Source: Sporosarcina trichiuri
GTDB taxonomy: Bacteria; Bacillota; Bacilli; Bacillales_A; Planococcaceae
Assembly (NCBI RefSeq): GCF_030406775.1
Contig: NZ_CP129119.1
Span: forward strand, 1,708,001-1,772,000
Direction of reading: 5' to 3'
Length of the DNA stretch: 64,000 nt
Part shown: one piece after another, positions 44,914-52,594 of the stretch
Position numbering within the stretch: position 1 is the first letter of the stretch
How the letters are laid out: every line of letters starts with the position of its first letter
The notes under the pieces: generated by a model
The model's input: the letters and a program-made list of their open reading frames with translations, nothing else
What the model was told of the DNA's origin: nothing
Databases searched by the model: none
Made by a program: the position numbers and the translations under genes

Positions 44914-45753
44914 TTATCTTCTCAACTTCACCGCTTGTTCCCTGGCATTCTGGTACTGATCGAGAATCGACTCGCCCATCTGGTTGACGAGACTGATGTA
45001 GAGCGCATCGATGACTGTCAGTTGTGTCATACGGGAAGTGATGCTGCCGACACGGAAATCCTTCTCGACATTCGGCGTCGCGAGCTGGATATCGGATTCC
45101 TTGCACAGCGGCGACTTATTGAGATTCGTGATGGCGATCAAAACTGCTTTCTGCTGTTTTGCGAACCGTGCCAGTTCGACGACATCTTTCGTCTCACCGG
45201 ACATGCTGATGGCGACGAATACATCATTTTCACTCAGGAACGGAATGATGGACAGCATATAATGGAAGTCTGCATGATATTCGACCTGATAGCCCAGTTT
45301 CGCGAACTTGAATTGTGCATCCATTGCAGCGACAGCCGAACCGCCGACGCCATAAAACAGGATCCTGCGTGCTTTCTGCAGTGTGTTGACAGCGCGTTCC
45401 AGCTCCTTCTTCTCGATGGACGCAAGCAGCAGGTCGATCGCCCCCCGGTTGACGTGGACGACTTTCTGGAACAGTTCGTACGGCGAGTCTTTTTTCTGGG
45501 TGATGGAAAAGTCCGTGATGTATTCTTCCGTGTTGACGAGTTCCTGGGCAAGCAGGATCTTGAACGCTTTGAAACTGCTGATGCCGACGGATTTCGTGAA
45601 CCGGACGACTGATGCCTCACTGACATCCGCTTTCGCGGCCAGTTCCTTCGTCGTCATCGTCGGGATGAGTTCTGCGTGGTTCAGCACATACTCGGCGATT
45701 TTTCGCTCCGTTTTTGAAAACCGGCTCAGCTGCCTTCTGATTTGTCCAAGCAT
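44914..45753 (-). CDS. murR: RpiR family regulator of the mur genes
   Basis: 279 residues; AAGGAGATG upstream of the ATG. The N-terminal helix-turn-helix (MLGQIRRQLSRFSKTERKIA ... TTKELAAKADVSEASVVRF) is followed by a SIS sugar-phosphate-binding domain (RRILFYGVGGSAVAAMDAQF, AISMSGETKDVVELARFAKQ). It probably senses MurNAc 6-phosphate and controls the downstream operon. Its own promoter (TTGTCA at 45818, 18 bases, CATAAT) faces the large 21-bp repeat block. Confidence 0.88.
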   Translation of the reverse strand: MLGQIRRQLSRFSKTERKIAEYVLNHAELIPTMTTKELAAKADVSEASVVRFTKSVGISSFKAFKILLAQELVNTEEYITDFSITQKKDSPYELFQKVVHVNRGAIDLLLASIEKKELERAVNTLQKARRILFYGVGGSAVAAMDAQFKFAKLGYQVEYHADFHYMLSIIPFLSENDVFVAISMSGETKDVVELARFAKQQKAVLIAITNLNKSPLCKESDIQLATPNVEKDFRVGSITSRMTQLTVIDALYISLVNQMGESILDQYQNAREQAVKLRR

Positions 45754-45788
45754 GTTTTCATCTCCTTCCAGTCAGGTGGGTTTCATCC

Positions 45789-45818
45789 ATTATGAAGCAA
45801 GCCCGCCGTGTTTGACAA
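45789..45818 (-). promoter_or_regulatory. Promoter of murR
   Basis: Minus strand TTGTCA (45818-45813), 18-base spacer, CATAAT (45794-45789). Confidence 0.5.
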
Positions 45819-45956
45819 TGTGTATTTTGGCGGCTGCTCATGTGGCCGGCTTTCCCGCTTTCGTCCCAGAGGTCTTCAGCGGTGCACCGGCGGCCTGCCA
45901 GGCGGTTTGTGTCAGACAACCGACACTTGGGAGGAGGAACCGGCCGGGCTGCGCGG

Positions 45957-46590
45957 GGTATCGGACATTTCGTGCGATGTATCGGACACTTGGCGCGCGG
46001 TATCGGACACTTCGGTGGACGTATCGGACAGTTGGCGCAGAGTATCGGACACTTCGCCGAATTTATCGGCATCCAGGCACAATTCCAGGGCCTGGCTTGT
46101 GCTCGCGCTACTCGTTTTCTTTAGGGTCATTTTGGCCGCGGCGGCTTGCCAGGTCCATGGATCTTCCCTGCCGCGCTGAAAAGGGACAAGCCAGCACGCG
46201 CTCGGGGGTATATCGGACATTTCGCGCGATGTATCGGACACTGGGCGTGCGGTATCGGACACTTCGCCGGAAGTATCGGACAGTTGGCGCAAGGTATCGG
46301 ACATTTCGCCGAATTAATCGGCATCCGGATACAATTCAAGGGCCTGGCTTGTGCTCGCGCTGCTCGTTTTCTGTGGTATCATTTTGGCCGCGGCGGCTGG
46401 CCAGGTCCATGGATCTTCCCTGCCGCGCTGAAAAGGGACAAGCCAGCACGCGCTCGGGGGGTATCGGACAGATCGCGCGAAGTATCGGACACTTGGCGTG
46501 CGGTATCGGACAGATCACCGAAAGTATCGGACACTTCGTGCAGGGTATCGGACACTTCGCCGAATTTATCGGCATCCGGGCACAATTGGA
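45957..46590 (-). repeat. Three tandem modules of about 251 bp, each with six 21-bp repeats
   Basis: The core TATCGGACA (minus strand TGTCCGATA) starts at 45959, 45980, 46001, 46022, 46043, 46064; again at 46211, 46232, 46253, 46274, 46295, 46316; and at 46462, 46483, 46504, 46525, 46546, 46567: exactly 21 bp apart in each block. Blocks are 252 and 251 bp apart. The two spacers (about 46085-46205 and 46335-46460) are nearly identical and GC-rich (AAAAGGGACAAGCCAGCACG). The minus-strand leader AATTGTGCCCGGATGCCGAT is at 46588. Long open frames across the block are a by-product of the 21-bp period. Confidence 0.92.
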
Positions 46591-46667
46591 CGCAAAAAAA
46601 AGCTTTCCGTCAATTGCCTGTTATTGTATACTGATGAAAAATCCTCTAACAGAATGGAGCACTCCCG

Positions 46668-46931
46668 ATGAAACGTACAATCGCCTTTATTTCCGCCGCT
46701 GTCCTGGCCCTTGGTGTCGCGCTGGTTCCTGTTCAGCCTGCCGACGCAGCCCCCGCCAAATTCCAGAACTGCAAAATGCTGAACAAGACGTACAAAGGCG
46801 GCGTGGCGAGGGATGCCAAAGTCCGCAACAAAGGCGGCAAGACGAGATATGCACCGACTGTCAATGCAGCCCTTTATAACGCCAATAGCAAGATGGACCG
46901 TGACAAAGACGGCATCGCGTGCGAACGCTGA
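46668..46931 (+). CDS. Secreted excalibur calcium-binding domain protein
   Basis: 87 residues: a signal peptide (MKRTIAFISAAVLALGVALV ... ADA) and one excalibur domain (FQNCKMLNKTYKGG ... NSKMDRDKDGIACER) with the DxDxDGxxC calcium-loop signature and two Cys. GGAG 8 bases before the ATG. Such domains occur on extracellular nucleases and as stand-alone proteins; no nuclease domain is present here. A candidate -10 TATACT lies 40 bases upstream, just after the repeat block. Confidence 0.88.
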   Translation: MKRTIAFISAAVLALGVALVPVQPADAAPAKFQNCKMLNKTYKGGVARDAKVRNKGGKTRYAPTVNAALYNANSKMDRDKDGIACER

Positions 46932-46940
46932 TCCGGATTG

Positions 46941-46978
46941 AAAAAGAAGCATGCCCCATGACGGGACATGCTTCTTTT
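46941..46978. terminator. Bidirectional terminator
   Basis: AAAAGAAGCATG/CATGCTTCTTTT stem with inner CCC/GGG, between the convergent genes ending at 46931 and 46978. Confidence 0.85.
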
Positions 46979-47478
46979 CACTTTATGCGCACCTGCTTCA
47001 CTATACCGAAAACTGTCACTGCCAGCATCAGACCGATGATCGTGCCGGTCGCCCAGATGCCGAGCCCGGCGGATTTGCCGAGCGGCACCCGGACTATGTC
47101 GAGCTGGATTTGTGCGAACAGCACGAGGGTCAGATTCTTGATGCGGTTGAGCAGCGTCCGGCTCGCCGTATAGAGCCGCTCTGCGTTTTCCTCTGTCACA
47201 GGCTTCAGATAATTATGCCATTCCGGATGTCGCTCGAGAAATCCGAGCAGTGCGAACAGGCCGATCCCGAGAAGCGGCATGAGCATCAGGATCCATTTTG
47301 ATCCATACCCGTCCGCCTCGCCCGCCCCGTTGAAATGGATCGGCACATTCTCCGGCAGCTGCGGCCACATGACAATAGAATAGATGATCGATCCAGCGAA
47401 CAGCACGAGTCCGACCGCATCACACATACGATCCAGCACCGTTTTTTCCGTTTCAACCGCAATCGGATTCTTTTGCAT
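46978..47478 (-). CDS. DUF1648 membrane protein
   Basis: 166 residues; AAAGGGGGG upstream. The DUF1648 motif (WPQLPENVPIHFNGAGEADG) follows the first helix; three further helices (LMLMPLLGIGLFALLGFLER; LTLVLFAQIQLD; GTIIGLMLAVTVFGIV). Relatives include SdpI immunity-type proteins, which have an extra C-terminal domain missing here. Function unknown; a separate gene from the kinase/regulator operon. Confidence 0.85.
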   Translation of the reverse strand: MQKNPIAVETEKTVLDRMCDAVGLVLFAGSIIYSIVMWPQLPENVPIHFNGAGEADGYGSKWILMLMPLLGIGLFALLGFLERHPEWHNYLKPVTEENAERLYTASRTLLNRIKNLTLVLFAQIQLDIVRVPLGKSAGLGIWATGTIIGLMLAVTVFGIVKQVRIK

Positions 47479-47553
47479 GCGGACCGCCCCCCTTTCCTGT
47501 CACTTCCTGATGACTGTTCTACGGCCGGTCTCACGAAAAGTTTCACAAAACAG

Positions 47554-48159
47554 TCAATCCAGCCATCCTTTCTTCCGGCAGATCGAAAGCGCCTCGACTT
47601 TGTTCTTCGCCCCGACTTTCTGCAGGATGTCCGACAAATAATTGCGGACTGTCCCGGGTGACAAAAACAGGTCGGCGCCGATCTCTTTCGCCGTCTTCCC
47701 TTTCGCTGTGAGCTCCAGCACTTCCCGTTCCCGTCCGGTCAGCGGGCTCGTGTCCGCAAACTGTCCCATCACGAGTTCCGATGCATACTCCCGTTTACCG
47801 TCCATCACTTTGCGGATGGCTCCGGCCAATTCATCGACCGAGCCGTCTTTCAGCAGGTAGCCCCGGACGTCCGCAGCGAGCGCCCGCTCAAAATAGCCGG
47901 GCCGCGCGAATGTCGTCAGCATCACAACTTTGCAGTCCAGCCCTTTTGCTTTCAATGAATCCGCGACTTCCAGCCCGCTCATCTGCGGCATCTCGATATC
48001 GAGCAGGCAAATATCCGGCTGCAGCGTTTCAATCAGATGGAGCGCTTCTCTGCCATCCCCGGCTTCCCCGACGACACTGAAGTCCTCCTCGAATCCGAGA
48101 AGCGTGCCGAGCGCGCCGCGTAATATGCTCTGGTCTTCCGCTATGACTAATCGGATCAT
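47554..48159 (-). CDS. NarL/LuxR-type response regulator
   Basis: 201 residues. ATG 48159 overlaps the kinase stop (ATGA), showing translational coupling; the frame extends 45 codons upstream only as a shadow of the kinase gene. Receiver with D54 (CLLDIEMPQ), T in MLTTFARPGY, K in YLLKDGS; C-terminal HTH (LTGREREVLELTAKGKTAKE). It should be phosphorylated by the DesK-type kinase and control the ABC operon. Gene order matches B. subtilis yvfRSTU, where YvfU is the regulator. Confidence 0.92.
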   Translation of the reverse strand: MIRLVIAEDQSILRGALGTLLGFEEDFSVVGEAGDGREALHLIETLQPDICLLDIEMPQMSGLEVADSLKAKGLDCKVVMLTTFARPGYFERALAADVRGYLLKDGSVDELAGAIRKVMDGKREYASELVMGQFADTSPLTGREREVLELTAKGKTAKEIGADLFLSPGTVRNYLSDILQKVGAKNKVEALSICRKKGWLD

Positions 48160-49271
48160 ACGGTTCCCATCCCTTCTGCAGTGACTGGCAGCGGTACATG
48201 CAGGGCAAACTGCATACCTCCGCAGTCCGTCACAGCCATCGTCCCTTCGATGAGCGCCAGACGCTCCCGCATGCCCGCCAGTCCGTTGCCCCACTGCGCG
48301 CCGTCCATCCCAATGCCGTTATCGATGATCCGTACGGCGATTCCTCTTTCATCCTGAGCCATCGACACCGTACACGCATCTGCGCCGCTGTGCCGGACGA
48401 TATTGGTCGCCGCTTCACGCAGGCACATCGCGAGGATGTTCTGCTTGAGCGGCGGCAGGTCCGGCAGTCCGGCTTCCTGTTCGATCTCCAATCGGATCCC
48501 GGCGGCCCCGAGCAGCTCCTCCATGGCGGCCAACTCACTGCCGATCGTGCCGCCGCGCATATCGGTGACAAGCTCCCTCACCTGCGTCAGCGCCGCGCGC
48601 GACGTTTCCTCGATCCCCGCCGCTTCAGCCGAAACCCGTTCGGGATCCTGTTTCACCCGCTGGATGACCTGGCTTTTCAAGGTGATCAGCGACAGCGTGT
48701 GACCGAGCGTGTCATGCAGATCCCGCGCGATCCGTACGCGTTCCTCCTGCCGGCTCAGCTGCCGGATGCGTTCATTCGCCTCGTCAAGCTGTTCTTCGAG
48801 CTGCCCGCGGAGCATGTTGCCGCGGACCGCAATCGGCGTCAGCGCCATCACGACAACGAATGGCAGCATCGTCAAGTTCGCGGACGCCCCATATTCGGAA
48901 AAGAAGTAGAACGTGATGACCGCGAGCACTGCGCCGAATCCGGTGATCCCGATACGGAACAGCCGGTCATCCCGGATCCAGCCGATGAAGTTCGACACAT
49001 AGAACGCAAGGAGGAGGTTGTACGGCTGATAACTGACTGACAAGAGCAGGATGACTGCCAGCTGTACAGCGGACCAGACGAGATGGCCCCGATCGGTTTC
49101 CGTCCAGTACGCCTTCCGGTAGGCAGCGAGAAAGACGAGCAGGCAGACAATGCCGGCCCCCCGTTTCCAGCCTGTTTCATTCAACACGGTAATGACAGGC
49201 AGCGTCAGATAGGCAAGGAATACATATGGAATCAAGCCGAACCGTTTCGGGAATAGTTCTATCGGTTTCAT
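48156..49271 (-). CDS. DesK-type sensor histidine kinase
   Basis: 371 residues. About six N-terminal helices with almost no extracytoplasmic loop, then a HisKA_3 dimerisation domain with H186 in RIARDLHDTLGHTL and an HATPase domain (LREAATNIVRHSGA, IIDNGIGMDG, GNGLAGMRER). The intramembrane-sensing layout fits detection of envelope stress. It starts 3 bases after the permease gene in a four-gene operon. Confidence 0.92.
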   Translation of the reverse strand: MKPIELFPKRFGLIPYVFLAYLTLPVITVLNETGWKRGAGIVCLLVFLAAYRKAYWTETDRGHLVWSAVQLAVILLLSVSYQPYNLLLAFYVSNFIGWIRDDRLFRIGITGFGAVLAVITFYFFSEYGASANLTMLPFVVVMALTPIAVRGNMLRGQLEEQLDEANERIRQLSRQEERVRIARDLHDTLGHTLSLITLKSQVIQRVKQDPERVSAEAAGIEETSRAALTQVRELVTDMRGGTIGSELAAMEELLGAAGIRLEIEQEAGLPDLPPLKQNILAMCLREAATNIVRHSGADACTVSMAQDERGIAVRIIDNGIGMDGAQWGNGLAGMRERLALIEGTMAVTDCGGMQFALHVPLPVTAEGMGTV

Positions 49272-49274
49272 CGT

Positions 49275-50012
49275 CTAGACCGCCTCCTGCCTCCGTCTTC
49301 GCTGTATCGATAGTATCATGAAAAGTCCTGTATAGGCGATCAGCACCAAAATGCCGGACAATTCCGGCGCACGGCCCTCCGCGATCGACCAGGCACCGGC
49401 ACCGTACTGATAGGATGGCAGCCAGCTGGTGATGAAGCGGAAGATAGCCGGCAGCTGCTCCGCCGGCATCCACAATCCGCCCGCGATGGCGAGCGCCAAA
49501 TACAGCAGGTTGCCGATCCCTGAAGCGGTGTCGGCTTTTTCCATTGTTCCGAGCAGGGTGCCGAGCGTGAGGAAGGGCAGGGCCCCCAGCGCAATCCAGG
49601 CAGCTGCAGAGAGCCATTCCCCGATACTCATGGACACACCGTTCAGCAGGGCGCCGCTGACGAAAATGACCGTGATACTGAAGACATGGACAGCGGATTG
49701 CCCCGCCATTTTGGCGATGAAATAGACAGGTCCGGAGACAGGTGTCGTCTTGAGATAGACCGTCCATCCCTGGTTCCGTTCCTGGACGAGCCGGAGACCG
49801 AGCGTGATGATCGAACTGCCCATCACACTGAAAACGGCCATCGACATGAGGAAATGACGGGCCCACGCGGCCTGATCGCCGACGTCCTGAACCATGATCT
49901 TCGTATAAAGCGCATAGAAGAAGATCGGCATGAGAAGCGACCAGAAGACGAAGTAGCGGTTCCGGAACACGCGAAGTGCTTCAAGCCGGCATTCGTTCCA
50001 TAAGGTCTTCAC
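49275..50012 (-). CDS. ABC-2 type transporter permease
   Basis: 245 residues, about six helices (FWSLLMPIFFYALYTKIMVQ, MSMAVFSVMGSSIITLGLRL, ALGALPFLTLGTLLG). It starts directly after the ATPase stop. With the ATPase it forms an exporter of unknown substrate; homologues pair with DesK-type systems (YvfS). Confidence 0.88.
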   Translation of the reverse strand: MKTLWNECRLEALRVFRNRYFVFWSLLMPIFFYALYTKIMVQDVGDQAAWARHFLMSMAVFSVMGSSIITLGLRLVQERNQGWTVYLKTTPVSGPVYFIAKMAGQSAVHVFSITVIFVSGALLNGVSMSIGEWLSAAAWIALGALPFLTLGTLLGTMEKADTASGIGNLLYLALAIAGGLWMPAEQLPAIFRFITSWLPSYQYGAGAWSIAEGRAPELSGILVLIAYTGLFMILSIQRRRRQEAV

Positions 50013-50900
50013 TCAGCCCGCCTCCTTCCGCATGGTCAATGCTGTGTATGCGTCTTCCAGCGTGCCCCGGCGGATGGTGAGCTCCCGCAGTTCCACGCCG
50101 TGCGCCAGCAGCTCGTTCAGCAGACGGTCGGCATCCGGTGTGAACAGGGTGACGAGCGGGCCGTCTGTCCGGACGTCCGTAACCGTCAGCTGTCCAAGGA
50201 GTTCATCCGTCAGTGAGCCCGCATGGCGGAAACTGATCTGCTGCACGCTCAGCTGCTGTTTCAGTTCGCTTGGCGGCACGTCGTATGTGAGCTCGCCGTC
50301 TTCCACAAGCAGGATGCGGGTGGCCGCCTGCTCCGCCTCCTCGATGTAATGTGTGGTGAACAGGACGGTCACCCCCTGCCCTGCGAGCCGTGAGACCGTT
50401 TCCCAAAACCGTCTTCGGGAAGGGGCATCCATCCCGACCGTCGGTTCATCCAGCACGAGCAGTTCCGGATTGCCGGCGAGGGCAAGCGCGAAATTGACAC
50501 GCCGTTTCTGACCGCCGGATAACTTTTCTGTGCGCACACCGAGCAGCTCCTGTTCCAGGCCCGCGAGCTCCGCCAGTTCCTCAAGCGGCAGCGGATCGGC
50601 GTAGTACCCCCTCACCTGCTCGAGCACTTCACGGACGCTCACCAGATTGGGCACGCTCACTTCCTGCAGCATGACGCCTGTCTGTTCACGGACGGCGTGT
50701 GTCCCAGGCTGCCGTCCGAACACGGTTATCGTGCCGGCATCAGCTTTCTGCAGTCCGAGCAGCAGCCGGATCATCGTGCTCTTCCCCGCCCCGTTCGGTC
50801 CGAGCAGTGCCGCCACTTCACCTGCTTGGATGCCGAAACTGACATTGCTCACCGCGTCTTTCCGTTTGAAGGACTTTCCCACTTGGCGGAATTCAATCAT
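50013..50900 (-). CDS. ABC transporter ATP-binding protein
   Basis: 295 residues. ATG 50900 (MIEFRQVGKSFKRKDAVSNV) is 8 bases from GGGAG; the in-frame GTG at 50909 overlaps that site. Walker A LLGPNGAGKSTM, Q-loop MLQEVSVPN, signature LSGGQKRRVNFALAL, Walker B LLVLDEPTVGMD. First gene of the YvfRSTU-like operon. The C-terminal about 80 residues are the usual extension of ABC-2 drug/lantibiotic exporters. Confidence 0.93.
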   Translation of the reverse strand: MIEFRQVGKSFKRKDAVSNVSFGIQAGEVAALLGPNGAGKSTMIRLLLGLQKADAGTITVFGRQPGTHAVREQTGVMLQEVSVPNLVSVREVLEQVRGYYADPLPLEELAELAGLEQELLGVRTEKLSGGQKRRVNFALALAGNPELLVLDEPTVGMDAPSRRRFWETVSRLAGQGVTVLFTTHYIEEAEQAATRILLVEDGELTYDVPPSELKQQLSVQQISFRHAGSLTDELLGQLTVTDVRTDGPLVTLFTPDADRLLNELLAHGVELRELTIRRGTLEDAYTALTMRKEAG

Positions 50901-51030
50901 GTCGATCACTCCCTTGACTTCATCGTACCGGATGCGGAAGAGCCGCGGCAGTCCATTCTGTCATCGATCCATATGACACTTGTCATATGATGCGGCCCCC
51001 GGTGGGTGATGATCGGGCGGAACTCTTGGA

Positions 51031-51170
51031 AAGTGATCATAAATCTCGGAAAGTGATCATAAATCTCGGATTCTGCTCATAAACCGCGGAAAGTGATCAT
51101 AAACTCCGGTTTCCGCTCATAAACACGGGAAAGTGATCATAAAGGCGAAAAAATGATCATAACTTCACAA
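51031..51170 (-). repeat. 20-bp periodic array, 7 units
   Basis: TCATA (minus TATGA) at 51038, 51058, 51078, 51098, 51118, 51138, 51158: exact 20-bp period. Read on the minus strand it starts with TGTGAAGTTATGATC and continues with TTTATGATCACTTT and TTTATGAGC units. It lies downstream, in sense orientation, of the DUF819 gene. Confidence 0.9.
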
Positions 51171-51300
51171 TTACCGCGGCCGGCTGCCGGGCCCACCGCG
51201 CCCCGGGCCGCGCGAAAAGGGGGCAAGTCAAAAGACTAGCTTGCCGGCTCCGCTCCGCTTCGCATTTTATTCCGGAGACTGCGAAGGCGCTGCCCCTCGT
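51171..51300 (-). repeat. GC-rich block preceding the 20-bp array, shared with 53.9 kb
   Basis: Contains CCGCGGCCGG and, on the + strand, AAGTCAAAAGA ... GCTTGCCGGCTCCG. The same order recurs at 53895-53995, next to another array, and a related AAAAGGG-CAAG segment occurs in the spacers at 46.2 and 46.4 kb. Confidence 0.65.
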
Positions 51301-51327
51301 TGGACACAAGCATGCTCCGTCCAATAA

Positions 51328-51357
51328 AAAAAACGCTCCTCCCGGAAGGAGAAGCGC
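51328..51357 (-). terminator. Terminator of the DUF819 gene
   Basis: Minus strand CGCTTCTCC/GGAGGAGCG stem with one mismatch and a run of T. Confidence 0.8.
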
Positions 51358-51367
51358 AGTGTGTCCG

Positions 51368-52594
51368 TCAGATGATTGTGGAGAACCACAGCCCGAGCAT
51401 GGTGCCGACATAGTTGCCGATGATGTAGCCAAGCGTGCCGACCACGAGGATCGGACCGATGAGGTCTTTCCAGCCTTTGGCGATCGCCAGCGCCGCCGCG
51501 GTTGTCGGACCGCCGATATTGGCATTGCTCGCAAGCAGGATGTCTTCGAGATTCGCTCTCATCAGCTTGCCGCCGATGAGTGACACGACCATGTTGATCA
51601 TCACAATGATGAACACGAACAGGAGCAGCAGCGGCGCATTTTTGATGATGAACAGGATCGATGCCGGTATCCCGATCACGACGAAGAACAGGTAGATGAG
51701 GAATGTCCCGAGTTCCTGGCTGCCGTTGATTCGCTCGAAATAGCGCGGGAACAAGGCCAGCACGAGGAATGTAAGAGTCGTGAGCACCAGATACCGGTCG
51801 CCGAGGATGGCCTGGAAAACCGTCATGACCCCGGAATCCGCACCTTCTGCAGGAAACAGGCCATCGATGAAGTCTGCCAGTTTGAACGAAACGATGACAA
51901 GGAAAAATGCCGTGCCGACCGCCATCGCGATATCTTTCAATGAGATATCCTTCCGCTTCCAGAACCCTTCCGCGAGTGTCTTCCCTTCCTCCTGCCCTGC
52001 GCCGCTCTCCACCGCTTCGACATGCGGTGTCGTGTAGCGTTTGCGGAAAAAACCGATCGTCGGAATCAGCATGAGGATGACGAAATAGATGGCCATCATC
52101 AGATTATCCGCCACAACCGTCGCGGACACCATATCTTCGGGCGCATCGAATTTCGCTGTCATTGCCGCAAAGTTAACACCTCCACCGACGTACGAGGCGC
52201 TGATCATGCCCCCGATTTTATCCAGGTAGGGAATATGGTCTTTCAGCAGAAAGAAGCTGAGGATGGTTCCCGCCACCGTACCGATTGAACTGATCAGGAA
52301 CAGAATGAGCAGCCGGCCGCTCTCCGTCCAGATCTTCTTGATGTTGACATGGAACAGAAGAAGCGGGATCGCAAGCGGAATGATGACCGCCCAGACCGCG
52401 TCATAGACCGGTGATTCCATCGGGATGATCTTGAAGTTGGACAAGGCGATCGCCCCGACGAGCGCAATGATGGCCCCCGACACTTTCGACGCCCAGCTGT
52501 AGCGCTGTTCCAGATAGATACTGACAGACGCCCAGACGACGATGATACCCCAGAGCGTCAGCGTGTCGTCAGGCTGAATCAATGTATTCGTCAC
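51368..52594 (-). CDS. DUF819 family (YjcL-like) membrane transporter
   Basis: 408 residues from GTG 52594; GGAGGAGG upstream lies inside the end of the dipeptidase gene. About 11 helices; conserved SASYVGGGVNFAAM and ASNANIGGPTTAAALAIAKG, an internal symmetry typical of DUF819. The start overlaps the dipeptidase stop by 4 bases (GTGA), so translation is coupled. Substrate unknown; coupling to a dipeptidase suggests transport of dipeptides or their products. Confidence 0.88.
   Translation of the reverse strand: MTNTLIQPDDTLTLWGIIVVWASVSIYLEQRYSWASKVSGAIIALVGAIALSNFKIIPMESPVYDAVWAVIIPLAIPLLLFHVNIKKIWTESGRLLILFLISSIGTVAGTILSFFLLKDHIPYLDKIGGMISASYVGGGVNFAAMTAKFDAPEDMVSATVVADNLMMAIYFVILMLIPTIGFFRKRYTTPHVEAVESGAGQEEGKTLAEGFWKRKDISLKDIAMAVGTAFFLVIVSFKLADFIDGLFPAEGADSGVMTVFQAILGDRYLVLTTLTFLVLALFPRYFERINGSQELGTFLIYLFFVVIGIPASILFIIKNAPLLLLFVFIIVMINMVVSLIGGKLMRANLEDILLASNANIGGPTTAAALAIAKGWKDLIGPILVVGTLGYIIGNYVGTMLGLWFSTII

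Noticed and set aside
45383..46879. Long open frames (up to 498 codons) across the repeat block with RYRTLR- or VSDTS-type heptads
   Set aside because: The exact 21-bp period keeps several frames open at once on both strands. There is no ribosome site, the frames run into murR and the excalibur gene, and the composition is unlike neighbouring proteins.
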